Part shown: positions 46,817-57,842 of the stretch, piece by piece
Layout of the letters: each line of letters starts with the position of its first letter
Position numbering within the stretch: the stretch's first letter is position 1
Assembly: GCF_025698545.1 (NCBI RefSeq)
Contig: NC_068569.1
Location: 5,828,001 to 5,892,000 of the forward strand
Length of the DNA stretch: 64,000 bases
Source of the DNA: Gossypium raimondii
Lineage: Eukaryota > Streptophyta > Magnoliopsida > Malvales > Malvaceae
Direction of reading: 5' to 3'
The notes under the pieces: generated by a model
Seen by the model: the letters and a program-made list of their open reading frames with translations, nothing else
Told to the model about the DNA's origin: nothing
Database searches by the model: none
Made by a program: the position numbers and the translations under genes

Positions 46817-48725
46817 ATCATAGTTTCACATGTACAGTAGCATTAAACTGAAGTTCGCCTATTACATTGTAATTTGATGATGCCTGCAAAAGCGTTGTCT
46901 AAGATAATGACATGGACGGTTTAATTCTTTGGGGGGAAAGAAGAAAGGGATGAAGTAAAGCTGAGTAGAAAGTGAGTCACGAGTTTAACTATTTTTGGTT
47001 TATGCAACTCTCGTAAAGTTTTGGATTCGAATTTTAGCTTTAGCATTTATATTTCTTTTTCAAGTTCAATATATATAGAGAAAAAAACAAAGTGTTTGGT
47101 TCAGACGGAGATGCCACGGGACAACCAAATCTCAGTAGTTTAACTTTGGTAATGGTCCAGAGGAAACATCATACTACCTTATCTATCATTGTGGACATAA
47201 CTACTAGATTATCGCTTATTCGGAGCAGGTAAATAAATTTTAATTTTAATATTATAAAACAATGAAATTACAGTTTTTTTTTCAATTATAATCAATATTA
47301 TTGTTACATTTTTATTTAAATAAAGATAAAACAATTAAAATTATAAATCAAATAATTGAATATGTGTTTAATAATATTAAAATATAAATTTGTTATTATT
47401 TCACCCACAATTATTATTAAATATTTTTTTAAAATATTTTAAGAGATATTTTTCACCCACACGTGACAATTTAGTTTTAATTATATTCTTTATATTTTCG
47501 ATTTATTTCTTTTCTATCTATTTATTTTATTTTGGTTGTTACCAACTTAAGGATACCGTAAAGGTTTTTCTTTTTTTTCATAGGGTATCATGAACTGAGG
47601 AGGTGATAGTCAATTAAAAAATTAATTGTTAGTGTAAAATGTCCATTTTCACAAAATCAATATATAAAAGAATTTATTATACCGAATATTTCAAAACTTA
47701 AATTAAATTAAATTAAATTAATAGAATTAAATGTATCAATAGAAATATAAACTACCACCTACAACATTTTCCTTTTAAAAAAAAATCAGTTATTCTTTTT
47801 AATATTAATTTCATCATAGGTTTTTAATATATATTTTTATACAATGTCTAAAATTATCCACAATTTCTCTTCACTCTTAAATAAGAAGATAATGTGTTTT
47901 AACGCGCTCGAACTAACAACCTCCTAAGTAATAATGTCAAAACAATCGAGCTAAAACTCAATTGGCAAAACTATAATAAATTATCTATAATAATTTAAGG
48001 TAATAAAAATACACATTATTAAAACTTATTTTTATATACTTATATTTAAAAGAGAAAATAATATAATTATAAATTTAATGAGTTTTTATATAAAGAGAAA
48101 TAAATCAAATCAATTAATATTTAGAGAGATTTAATTTATTAAATTAAATGCAAAAACTTAATCATATCAAATCACATTAAAATTTATGACAATAGATGTA
48201 ATATCTTATTAACGCAATTAAGAAAAGATAAGTTAATTAATTAAAAAAGATAAGTCAAATGGAAAATATAAAAGGAAATAAATTTATAATAAGAAATATT
48301 TCTTCATTTAAATCAAATCAATTAATATTTAGAGAAATTTAGATTTTTAAAATAAATGCAAAATATTTAATTATAATAAAATCATATTAAAAATTATGAG
48401 AATAAAATTAATATCTTATTAACTCAAAGATGACTCAAATTGAAAATACAAAAGGAAATAAATTTATTATAAATATCTATTTTCAAGAATATAAAGTATT
48501 CGGGATATTTTCCTTTTCTAGGTGAGTTTTGGAAAGTAATAATTATCATAAATGGAAAACAAAAACGAGAAGAAAAAACCATTGTAATAAAAGTTGTATC
48601 GAGAAGAAAAACTGAGGAAACAAAAATCCAGAAAATTAAAATCCTAATTCCTTCTTAAACCAGATTTTTAAAAAAAATTATTTTCCTTTCAAACCTTTAA
48701 CAAAAATTTCTGTAAGAAAAAGAAA
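46817..48725. other. AT-rich intergenic DNA between aldehyde oxidase and the MYB exon
   Basis: No gene is recognised. It carries a diverged tandem duplication at 48101-48475, described separately. Confidence 0.45.
48101..48475. repeat. Diverged tandem duplication (~200 bp unit) upstream of the MYB exon
   Basis: AAATCAAATCAATTAATATTTAGAGA occurs (read in parts) at 48102 and 48310, followed in both copies by AATGCAAAA, AATATCTTATTAAC and AAAGGAAATAAATTTAT. Small indels separate the copies. Confidence 0.75.
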
Positions 48726-49084
48726 ATGAATCCGCAGAATCAAAATAACAATAACCTCACAAATGAGTGGAGTACTCTCGAGAATAAGCTCTTTGAGCAT
48801 GCCTTCCTTGTCTTTCCGGAAGAAACCTCTTATCGGTGGCAGAAGATCGCTGACCGGATTTCTGGAAAGTCAGCCAAAGAAGTGGAAGAGCATTTTGATA
48901 TGCTTTTGCATGACGTTTACGAAATTGAGGCAGGTCGAATTGAAATTCCTAGATATGCTGACGATTCGTCTATGTTATTGTCAAATTGGAATTCCAACAA
49001 TCAAATATATTTCACTTCGAAATCTAAACATCAACTAGACAATGAGAGAAAGGAAGGAAGTCCTTGGACAGAAGAGGAGCACAA
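48726..49084 (+). CDS. DIVARICATA-type MYB/SANT transcription factor, first exon only
   Basis: Exon 1 encodes about 119 residues. An N-terminal SANT/MYB repeat (EWSTLENKLFEHAF, RWQKIADRISGKSAKEV, then LLHDVYEIEAGRIEIPRY) is followed by a linker and the opening of the second repeat, GSPWTEEEHK. This is the layout of DIVARICATA/MYBS-like factors, in which the second repeat continues with an SHAQKYF helix encoded in exon 2. A good donor, AA|GTATGT, is at 49085. I found no matching second exon in the remaining 15 kb on either strand. Reading through the donor gives a stop at 49134 (136 residues). The gene may be truncated, may have a very long intron filled with insertions, or may make only an R1 (RADIALIS-like) protein. 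Confidence 0.75.
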
Positions 49085-49399
49085 GTATGTTAACTCTTTC
49101 TTTTTAACTTATTTAGAGTTGAATTCTTTTATATAATTGATTCTAAAATCTGGAAAATAATTTTTATCATCGATTGTTTGAATAGGTAAATATTATAAGT
49201 GTCTTTTAAGTGCATTATATTGAATTTAGTCAGTTTTGAGATTGTAAAAAAAACAATTTATCTAAATTATGTTGTTAAAGGATTTAATTAATTTCATACT
49301 AAACAATGAAAAAAAGAAAGAAAGAAAAATATTTTTTTATGCTACTTGTTTTTCTTTGTTGAACTGAAACTATGATTACTTTGTTAGCAAACAGATTAA
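49085..49399. other. Presumed intron of the MYB gene
   Basis: AT-rich sequence after the GTATGT donor. Nothing recognisable until the small transposon at 49400. Confidence 0.4.
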
Positions 49400-49549
49400 T
49401 GGTGGGTTTGGATGGGCGATTGGGTGCTGTGCGGTGCGTTTAGTTTATTTTTTGTCTCACGCTACAGTATTGTTACAGTATCTAATTTTACCGCCATCGC
49501 TGTTTTTACATTAACCGCAAGTAAATACACCGCTCATCTAAACTCACCC
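49400..49549 (+). mobile_element. 150-bp MITE copy 1 (TAA target duplication)
   Basis: The terminal inverted repeat GGTGGGTTTGGATGGGCG at the left is mirrored by CTCATCTAAACTCACCC at the right. The flanks read TAA on both sides (49397-49399 and 49550-49552). A 3-bp TAA/TTA duplication with non-coding inside fits PIF/Harbinger-derived MITEs. The same element occurs inverted at 61081. Confidence 0.8.
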
Positions 49550-49552
49550 TAA

Positions 49553-51584
49553 ATCTTCAAATATATTTTCTTATGAGAAAAAAAATGAGCATCCATCCAT
49601 AACAACAAAATAGTTGATGATAGTACGGTGGACGCACCCACCCATCAAGCAAATTTGGGTTAACGAGTAAAGTCCACGAGCATCTCGAGTACACAAGAAT
49701 TCTCTCCTCTGAACCAATTGCCTTCGGGTGAAGGAATCTTAAAGTATCAATATATATACAAAATATATAGAACTGTGGAGACTCAACTTTGATTATGGTT
49801 GGATTATTATATTAGTGGATTAATAATAAATTTAATGATGTAAATAATGTTATAAATAATATTATCATCTTAATATAATTAAATTATATGATTGTCTGAT
49901 TTATTCTACTAATCAATTTGCATCATTCATATGCCACTATTGCATTTAAATTTCATTTAATAAAGTTTGGCAGCCGTTTAAAAGAAGGCATAATGATGAA
50001 GTCCTTAACATTTTCATTTGTTGTTAATTTCTTCTAATTCTTTTTCAATTAAATTTGAATCTTAATTTTTTAAATATCAACTTTTCAAAATAAATTGAAT
50101 TGTTTTTAACAAAATATGAACTAAAACATCAGATTTTTAAACACGAAACTCATATAGTTATCTACATGTGTTTCATGTTAATTTTTAAAATTTAAATTTT
50201 TAGTTTTTAAAATATTTTTATATTTTTAAAATTATTTGTTATCATGACATATAAGATAAATGATATCATGTCAATATGTAGTACACATGAATAGTCATGT
50301 GGGTAACCAAGCCTATATCTATAAAGAAATTTTAATTTTTTTAGTTAGTATTTTTGTTTAAAAAAATTAACTCTTTTTAAAATGTTATTGATAAAATTTA
50401 ATTTTAAAAAATAAAGGCTCAATTGATAACAGATGTAACCAATGATATTTCAATCAAACCGGACTAGTTGGTCAAGCCAGTTGGATCGAGAATTGGTTGG
50501 TATATCAATTTGGAGAACTCTAAAAACCCATTTGAACCCTAAATCGGTAAAAAACCGTGATGGCGACCAAAAAAACTGATAAAAACCGATTGAACTGGTA
50601 TTAATATTTTGGCTAAATTAGTTTGGGCCAAACCCGAAAAAAGCCCACTGTTTATTTTATCCGGCCCAATTTATTTCAACCCAAAAGAAAAAATGAAAAA
50701 AAATATTAACCAAAAAAAAACAGCCTAACCTAAGTCTATAACCTACCCAAACCAGAAAAGTCCCTCTCTCACTCAAGCCTCACTCAGTCATTCACCCAAA
50801 AAGAAATAAAATGAAAAAAATAATAACAAAAACAACCCCCACTCAGGTATACCCGACACAAAACCATAACGAGTTTTTTATAAAAATAAAAAAATTTACG
50901 GAAATGGTACTGCTTTTAAATTAATTATGAAAATAGATCATTATCTACAATAAAGTTGGGTGTCACTTGACTAGTTGGTGGCACCATTATTTTTTTCCCA
51001 ATCATCATTCAATTATCAAGTTTTAAAAAAAGAAAATTTTATTGGTGTGGCTTAACTCAATGACAACACCAAATTAAAGTATGATAAATCAAAATATTCA
51101 GAGGCTTAATATGAAACTTTTCTTTTTAGATTGGCTGCTGTAAAAAAAACTTAAGGGTGCTGCTTGAGGGTGTGGCGGCACCAAATATGTTTTACGAGAC
51201 AACTAACAACTACTTCATAAACTTTTCATTATTTATTATTTTCTTTTTAAGGTATTTCCTCTATCTTTCTCCCATATATCATTTTTTCTCATTCTTCATC
51301 TCATCTAAGAAGACAATAGCCACCTATGAAGCAATTATCGATCACGGGCTTCTCCTTTTATTTTATTTTTTTGATTTTACTTTTTTTTCTGTTTCAATGG
51401 TTTTTTTTTTCAATTTTTTCTTCTATTTCACCTGCTTTTTGTAAAAGATTCTCACCGGTGCTGCTTGATGCACCAGCAGCACCAAAATTCATTTTTTAAT
51501 TTACTGATAGTTGTCACTTCACAAACTGGTGATAACTATTAAAATTTTTTTTTTCTAAATACTTTTATTTTTAACGAGTACTTT
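49553..51584. other. Repeat-rich DNA left of the pararetrovirus
   Basis: A less AT-rich stretch at 49610-49740 shows no family I can name. At about 50450-50600, words such as ACCGGACTAGTTGGTC and AACCGATTGAACTGG resemble the foldback family of aldehyde oxidase intron 8. From about 50900 to 51545 there are diverged copies of a GGTGCTGC/GGCGGCACC repeat that recurs near 63.4 kb. Short frames here are low-complexity. Confidence 0.45.
50990..51160 (+). repeat. GGTG(C/T)GGC-type dispersed repeat, left copy
   Basis: TTTTATTGGTGTGGCTTAAC, then ATTCAGAGGCTTAATA and TTAAGGGTGCTGC align in the same order with TTTTATTGGTGCCGCCTGTC, ATTCAGGAACCTAATA and GAAAGGGTGCCGC at 63427-63555. Part of an unidentified cotton-like retroelement. 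Confidence 0.5.
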
Positions 51585-51705
51585 AAATAAAACCCAGACG
51601 AGTTTTAAAAAATCTATGGCTTTCTAAATTCCTCTCATCTCTTCTTACTTGAAAATAGGATTTCTATGGAAGAAAATCTCTCAAAAGTTTAAGAGTATGC
51701 TCTGT
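51585..51705 (+). repeat. Viral leader repeat, copy 1 (121 bp)
   Basis: It is identical to 57479-57599 except for one base (A/G near 51666), with a constant offset of 5894 bases. It begins just downstream of where transcription would start in the intact promoter copy. After the last shared bases (TATGCTCTGT) the two copies diverge completely. Confidence 0.95.
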
Positions 51706-53445
51706 TCATGGGATATCAACTGTTCATGTGAAGGATGCAGAAATGATGTTTTTGAAGAACTTGATGAAGACATCAAACGCACCAAGAAGAAGAAATCCAG
51801 CAAAAAATCAACACAGTCAGATTTTTATGAGAGATGGATAAATGGAGATCCAGATATTGGCCCCTTAGGAGAAGATAATGGCAAATTCGTATATCTTGTG
51901 GACTATTCTGCAAAAAAGCCACAATCTCCTAAGATCCAAGATCTACCACAAAATTCATCTTCTCCAGGAACAGACCCTGACCAGAAATGGCTAGCTAAGC
52001 CCTTGAAGCAGCCATGTTACAAAAAGATCAATAAATGGGTCCAGAAAAATGATCAGTTCATGACTTGTAACCAGGAACACAAGTTGAAGATTCCAACTCC
52101 TGTTCAATCAATTCCACAAGTCCAGATGTACGCAGAAACTTCATCTTATGATCAAAATTTTCCGCCGCTTGAAGAATTCACAAAAAATGAATATCTTCAT
52201 ACGCCCAAAATCTCTTCAAAACTCCAAGCTGATGCAGAAGGAAGGCAAGTCAAAATTGCAGCAGCAGAAGCCACTTTAAATTGGCAGACAGAGAATGCTG
52301 TAGCCCAAAATGCTGCAATCAAGAAGATTGATCATAAAGTGAGTCAGATTGATAATAAGGTTTCAAAGATCGAAAGAACGACAAATGAAAACTCTGAGAT
52401 GATCAAAAACCTTATTAAGATCTTTCAGAAAAGACTCAAAGAAGTTGCTCATGAGCCAGCTGCCCCAGGACAAGATTTCTTTTCCCATACTGCTCAAAGA
52501 GAAAAAGAAATCCAAAATCTCAAAGAACAGATAAAATATCTGAAAGAAAATGGGAAGCTGCCACCACCACAACCAGCCAGAAATGGAATTGAGCTTTTCC
52601 CGTCAGTCAGACAGACAGAAGGTCCTCGACATTTTGGTACTCAACCACTTATCTTTCCCCCTCCTGAGCCAAAGAAAAAGGCTACAATTAGTGAATTATT
52701 GCAGCAGATCAAAGCTCAGAAAGCAAAAGAAAAGAAAGAAGCTGAAGAAGAAAAAAGGAAGAAAGAAAAGGCTCGAGGCAAGAGACCAGTGGAAAAGCCA
52801 GATGATGATGAAGAAAGCCAATTCTCTTCACCACCAACATCTCCGCCACCAAAACAGATATCTAAGTCTTTAATGATGCAAAATAACACATGTCCTACTA
52901 ATCCTTTATCAAAAATTTTAAGGGATTATAGCCATGATATTTTGCCAAAAATATTTGTTGCTAAAAAAGAATCAGAAATGACCCCAGTTCCAGATTTTGA
53001 ACCTGTCCCAAATGAAGAAGATTCAGTATCCTTCTCAGGAACTGATGGATCAGAATCTATTGAAACACAATCCAATCCTTTTTCACAAGAGGAGATCGAT
53101 GACAATCAATCAGATCTGCCAGAAGTAATGGCCACTCCAGGTGTAAAAGTAGAGGAACCATCAGATGAAGATATGACTGAAGCAGAACCATCAAATGTTA
53201 GGACAACTCCACATGTCTCTACAACAAAGATGGTCTTCACTCTAGATGATATTCCAATCTCAAAATGGCCAGCAAGATTACAAGAATTCCACTCATGGCT
53301 TGATACCAGAAAACTTACAGAGGAAAGTCATTACAACATCCTGTCTGAATTTGTTTCAAGATTCACAGGAATGTTAAAAGATTGGTGGAATTCAGTTACT
53401 CAAGCAGATCAATTACAATTTCTGGTATTAACAGACTTCTCATAG
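51697..53445 (+). pseudogene. Viral polyprotein, N-terminal part (coiled coil and coat-protein region)
   Basis: The frame opens with the ATG at 51697 inside the leader repeat and ends at an in-frame TAG (53443-53445). It begins with a small Cys-rich segment and a Lys-rich stretch. A predicted coiled coil follows around 52300-52560 (heptad-like IDHKVSQIDNKVSKIE). Next are a Lys/Glu-rich segment, an acidic segment and the start of a coat-protein-like domain (WPARLQEFHSWLDTRK, GMLKDWWNSV). The same frame continues after the stop into the next segment, so the TAG is a break in one long polyprotein. The assignment as coat protein rests on position and on the CCHC knuckle downstream. Confidence 0.8.
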
Positions 53446-54513
53446 AACATAAGGATTATCCATAGTTATTTTATAGGTAATCCTGAAGATCTGTTAACTT
53501 TGAAGAGAAGGGAGTTTTTCAAAAGAAAATGCTGCTCTTATCAGAAAAAAGATTTATCAAAACATTTTTATGTTATGATGAAACTTTTTTATGCTCTCGG
53601 ATCAGAACCAAGCCTGAAGCAAGCAGTTGTTGCATCCCTTCCAGATCCTATTCAAGTCGCAATTAATCAGAATCTCTATAGGCAAAACAAAAACATCCTC
53701 AATCTAACTATGGGAGAAATTCAGCAAGAGACTTTTATTGCTCTTGAAGATATCTGCAACAGAAGAAAAGTCTTTAAAGATTATCTCCATGGAGATAAGA
53801 GAATAGACAAAGCCTGTACTGATTCACATTTGAAGATTAAATGCGGCAAAGAGGACAAATCATGTTATTGTCCAACAAAGAAAAAAAGGCACTTCAAAAA
53901 AGAAGAAGGAGCCAGAAGGAGATCTAAGAAGAAATTCAGATGGAGATATCTCAAGAAAAAGAAAAGATTTTCTAAGAAGGGTAAATCCACGAGATGCTAC
54001 ATCTGCAACAAAAAAGGTCACTATACAAAAGATTGTCCAAAGAACAAGAAAGGAGCAAAGATGATCAGACAGATCCAGCAGAGATCAGGAGTCAAGATAA
54101 CAGATGAAGATAATATAGAGTCCTTATTCTCTATTGATGATGAGCCTAATGATCAATCAATATGTGCTATTCAAAGTTTTGTATCTAGTGATTCAGAAGA
54201 TTTAGAATTCTCTTTATCAGATTCATCATTGATGATACAGCCTCAGAAAGATTGCTGTTCTCTCTCTATTCTTTCTCAAGAAGCATCCATGGAAGTGGAA
54301 GCCACAGCCCCTCACATTCCAGTTTCTATCTATACAAGTAAATATAGTAAACCCGTTACTGTAATTGCCTTTATTGATATTGGAGCGGCAGAATCCATTA
54401 TGAATCCAAAAATTTTACCAAGAGAACATTGGGAGCCCCATACCAGATATTTCAGCTCAGCATCAGGAAAAGTCTTTTCAACAGACTTAAAAAGCAAGCC
54501 CATCAAGATCTAG
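53446..54513 (+). pseudogene. Viral polyprotein, coat-protein end, CCHC knuckle and protease
   Basis: Same frame as the preceding segment. It holds the rest of the coat-protein domain, a very basic Lys/Arg stretch and the zinc knuckle CYICNKKGHYTKDC (53995-54036), which packages nucleic acid. An acidic linker and the aspartic protease follow. The protease catalytic site reads Asp-Ile-Gly (54376-54384) where retroviral-type proteases have Asp-Thr/Ser-Gly, so this copy is probably inactive. An in-frame TAG at 54511 ends the segment. Confidence 0.85.
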
Positions 54514-55546
54514 TTTTTCCCAACATGTTCTATTGTCACTACAGTCTTGGGATCAAAACTTCCGGGAAAAGATCTTATTGTTGGTTTTGATTTATATATT
54601 AAAGCCAAACAATTAAGAATTCTTCCAGAAGGAATAAGGTATAAACAAATGTTTAAACCTTATGTTCCAATTCCTAGATTATTTACTATTGATGCTGACA
54701 AGATCCAAGAAGTTGTTGAAGAATTAAAGCAAAAAACGTGTGTAGAATCTCATTCAGATTTCCTGAAGAAATGCAATCATCCTTTGTGGAAAAATTCAAC
54801 ATTCTTCATCAAACTTCCTTTCAAAAAGAATGAAGATATCAATCCTACAAAAGCCAGTCATGTTGGAATGAATCCAAACCATCTCAAATTAGTTGAACAA
54901 GAATACCGACAGCTACAGACAGAAGGATTGATAGAAGCTTCAGATTCACAATAGGCATGCGTTCTATGTCAACAAAAGATCTGAGCAAGCTCGTGGAAAA
55001 CTTAGACTGGTAATCAATTATCAGCCTCTCAATCATTTTCTCCAATATGACAAATTCCCTTTACCCAACAGAAATTGCATATTCTCTAGTCTTGTGAAAG
55101 CTCAGGTGTTTTCAAAGTTTGATCTTAAAGCAGGATTTTGGCAATTGGGTATAGAACCTGAAGACAGGCCCAAAACAGGTTTCTGTATACCAAACAAACA
55201 TTTCCAATGGACTGTAATGCCCTTTGGACTCAAAACAGCCCCTTCAAAGTTTCAAAAGGCCATGATCAGAATTTTTCAACCTATCATGGATCAGACCCTA
55301 ATCTACATTGATGACATCCTCCTCTACAGCCCTGATGAACAGGATCATGCACTTCTCCTCACCAAATTCAAACAGATTATTCTTGATTTTGGAATAATGC
55401 TTTCTGAAAGGAAGATGCAAATCAATAAGCAAGAGATAGAATTTCTTAGGATGATCATCAAAGATGGGAGATACCAGCCATGTCCAAATATTACAGAAGA
55501 ACTGAAGAAATTTCCTGACAAACATCTCTCTCAAAAGCAGGTCTAA
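54514..55546 (+). pseudogene. Viral polyprotein, protease end and reverse transcriptase
   Basis: The frame continues from the previous segment to a TAG at 54952. A shift of frame follows near 54955-54975, and the new frame runs to a TAA at 55544. RT motifs are clear: FSKFDLKAGFWQLGI, KTGFCIPN, WTVMPFGLKTAPSKFQ and the catalytic YIDD (55304-55315). This is the enzyme that copies the pregenomic RNA to DNA. Breaks: TAG 54952, one frameshift, TAA 55544. Confidence 0.9.
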
Positions 55547-56866
55547 CAATTTCTCGGGATAGTTAATTATCTTAGGGATTTTGTTCCCAAGATAGCCAAA
55601 TTAACAAATCCCCTGAGAAAAATGCTCAAAAAAGATCCACCTCCTTGGAAATTCAAGCAGACAAAAGCTGTTCAGCAGATCAAGGAGAAAACAAGCCATT
55701 TACCACCTTTACAGATCCCATATATAGAAAAAAGAATTTTGCAAACTGATGCAAGTGACAAGTATTGGGGAGCCATTCTCTTTGAAGAAAAACATGGAAA
55801 GAGACAACTGTGTGGATATAAAAGTGGGAGATTCACATATACAGAAATCCATTATCACTCCACTTTCAAGGAAATTCTTGCTGTGAAATATGGAATTACT
55901 AAATTCCAATTTCATCTGACAAGATATCATTTTCTTGTTGAAATGGATATGTCATCCTTCTCAAAGATGCTAAAGTTCAAACAGAAAGAAGTTCCTCATT
56001 CCCAGCTTCTCAGGTGGGCAGAATGGTTTTCCAGATTCTCTTTTGATGTCATTCACATTAAAGGGAAAGACAATGTTCTTGCAGATATTCTCACAAGGCT
56101 ACCTGAAACCACTGAAGAACCCACTCAAATCCAAACCTCAAATCCTATTGAAGTTTTCATGTTTCAAACCTCTTTTTCCTCAAAAGGAAAAAAGAAACAA
56201 ATCCAACAACCACCTTCACCTTTTTCCCTTCATTGTAAACCAAATTCCCATCTAGACCACCCTCCGGAAGTCTTAAGTCTAATTCTAGAGAAAAAATTCC
56301 ATAAAGAAGCCATGAACATGATGCTATCATATCAATTAGATGTCTTTAGGAATTTTGGAGGATTATTTCTTAAACCTTTAGGACATCATCCTAATTACCC
56401 ATTTATAAACCTAATCAAGTTCCAATTTGGTGAGTTTCCTGAAGAATTGAAATGGATGTTTTGGTACTTAACTCATCTCTTTCACATAGGGATTGAGTTC
56501 TTTATGCCTGACCTCCAACATTTCTTAACCATGGCTGTCCGCAATGAAGAAACTCCTGAGATGAAAAACCTAGCCACATTTTTAAAATGGTTCTATCCTT
56601 TAGAATATTGGGTAGATATGATCATGTTTGAATTTTACAAAAATACCCGTGTCCAATGGATAGTAATCATCTTCTATAAACCTCAATACTTCATGCAACA
56701 TGGATCGGCGACACAGCTAGCCTCTCTTCCTAGTTCCTGGATCCATAATACATATTTTGAAGAGGTTTATGAGAATCCTTTTGATCTTAAGAAAATTCAG
56801 AAATATCTGTGCCAGATTAATAAGATAATTCCCTCAGAGATATGGCCTTCAGGAGAAGCACCATGA
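55547..56866 (+). pseudogene. Viral polyprotein, RT thumb, RNase H and start of the C-terminal region
   Basis: It continues in the frame of the RT segment. The RT connection (FLGIVNYLRDFVPKIA) leads into RNase H with QTDASDKYWGAI (catalytic Asp at 55748-55750), then EIHYHSTFKEILA and HIKGKDNVLADILTR. After about 56105 the family match ends and a region rich in Phe, Leu, Trp and Pro begins. A TGA at 56864 interrupts the frame. Confidence 0.88.
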
Positions 56867-57256
56867 GATGTTCAAAGAAATCCACCAACATCCTATCAAA
56901 ACCAGCTGAAAGAAGCCCTGAATGAATATTGGTCCAACATACCAGATCCAAAAGAATGGTCTCAAGAATATCCTATGCATTGCAGCCAGATAATTCAAGA
57001 CATGCATGTCTGGAAAGATGAAGAAGGACCAAGTGTTTCACAAGATCCACTTTCCATAAGCAATAATGATAAAGGCAATAATGATGAAGTGATACCACCA
57101 GATGACCTGGAAAGAAGGATTGAAAAGCTGGAGCTTAGGTGTTACAGAGCCCGTGAAAAAAAAAGACAGAAAGTGGAAGAACTCAACATCACCTCTGATA
57201 TTGATACATACTATGATACAGATACAGACGTATCAATAATAGATAGGTTAATATAA
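56867..57256 (+). pseudogene. Viral polyprotein, C-terminal end with coiled coil
   Basis: Same frame after the TGA, ending at TAA 57254-57256, directly at the start of the promoter repeats. It contains a short coiled-coil-like segment (DLERRIEKLELRCYRAREKK) and an acidic tail. Together with 56110-56866 this makes about 380 residues beyond RNase H with no function I can name; a translation-transactivator-like role is only a guess. Confidence 0.7.
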
Positions 57257-57425
57257 AAGCAGATTCCTCCTTATCTGCTAATGTCCTTTATGAAGGAGTC
57301 ATGTCCTTTATGTCTGTAAAAATGTAAAAGCAGATTCTTTCTTATCTGCTAATGTCCTTTATGAATGAGTCATGTCCTTTGTGTCTGTAAAAATGTAAAA
57401 GCAGATTCCTCCTTATCTGCTTATC
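57255..57425 (+). repeat. 71-bp tandem repeats in the viral promoter (2.4 copies)
   Basis: Units start at 57255, 57326 and 57397, with exact 71-base spacing and few changes. Each begins AAAAGCAGAT and contains a hairpin AGCAGAT...ATCTGCT. The second has TGAGTCA, a bZIP-type site. This is an enhancer-like arrangement just upstream of the TATA box. Confidence 0.92.
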
Positions 57426-57478
57426 CTCCTCTATATAAGGATGGAGAAGAGTCGGTTGTAAAAGAAGAACTACCTTTG
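57255..57478 (+). promoter_or_regulatory. Pararetroviral promoter
   Basis: The TATA box CTATATAAGG is at 57431-57440, after the 71-bp repeats, with transcription expected from about 57463. It would drive the leader, primer-binding site and movement-protein region. AATAAA at 57480-57485 could serve as poly(A) signal for a terminally redundant RNA. Confidence 0.75.
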
Positions 57479-57599
57479 AAATAAAACCCAGACGAGTTTT
57501 AAAAAATCTATGGCTTTCTAAATTCCTCTCATCTCTTCTTACTTGAAAATAGGATTTCTGTGGAAGAAAATCTCTCAAAAGTTTAAGAGTATGCTCTGT
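57479..57599 (+). repeat. Viral leader repeat, copy 2 (121 bp)
   Basis: Second copy of 51585-51705, here in its natural place behind the promoter and in front of the long leader. Confidence 0.95.
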
Positions 57600-57659
57600 G
57601 CTTGCCATAATTATGGATCCTGCACATCAGAAATTAAACCTGATAGAAGGTACTATTAG
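57591..57659 (+). other. Short upstream ORF in the viral leader (22 codons)
   Basis: ATG at 57591 opens 22 codons ending in TAG. In leader copy 1 the same ATG (51697) opens the long polyprotein frame instead, because the sequence changes nine bases after the A of the ATG. Short leader ORFs are typical of the family. Confidence 0.7.
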
Positions 57660-57830
57660 GTTCAGATGAGTTTGAAGAAGGAGTTCAGTGATTAAAGAAT
57701 TTTAACAGCTAAAAGGCAGTGCCTTGTTGATGGCCAAAAGGATTGAAAAGGCCTGTGTTTTGGCATAGCATACCTGCTGTTAAGAATCGTTAATTGCTGA
57801 TCTCTTGCTTCTTACTCACCTGCCCTTTAT

Positions 57831-57842
57831 TGGTATCAGAGC
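57831..57842 (+). promoter_or_regulatory. tRNA-Met primer-binding site of the virus
   Basis: TGGTATCAGAGC is the standard complement of the plant initiator tRNA-Met 3' end, used to prime minus-strand DNA in pararetroviruses. It lies about 370 bases after the expected transcription start. I see no such site in the first unit (51706-57478). Confidence 0.88.

Noticed and set aside
51157..51444. 95-codon Phe-rich frame left of the virus
   Set aside because: Low-complexity T-rich DNA with no motif; it precedes the viral boundary.
51585..57599. The 121-bp direct repeats as LTRs of a retrotransposon
   Set aside because: They lack TG...CA ends and a flanking target duplication, no primer-binding site follows copy 1, no integrase is present and a movement protein is linked. 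They are parts of a viral leader.
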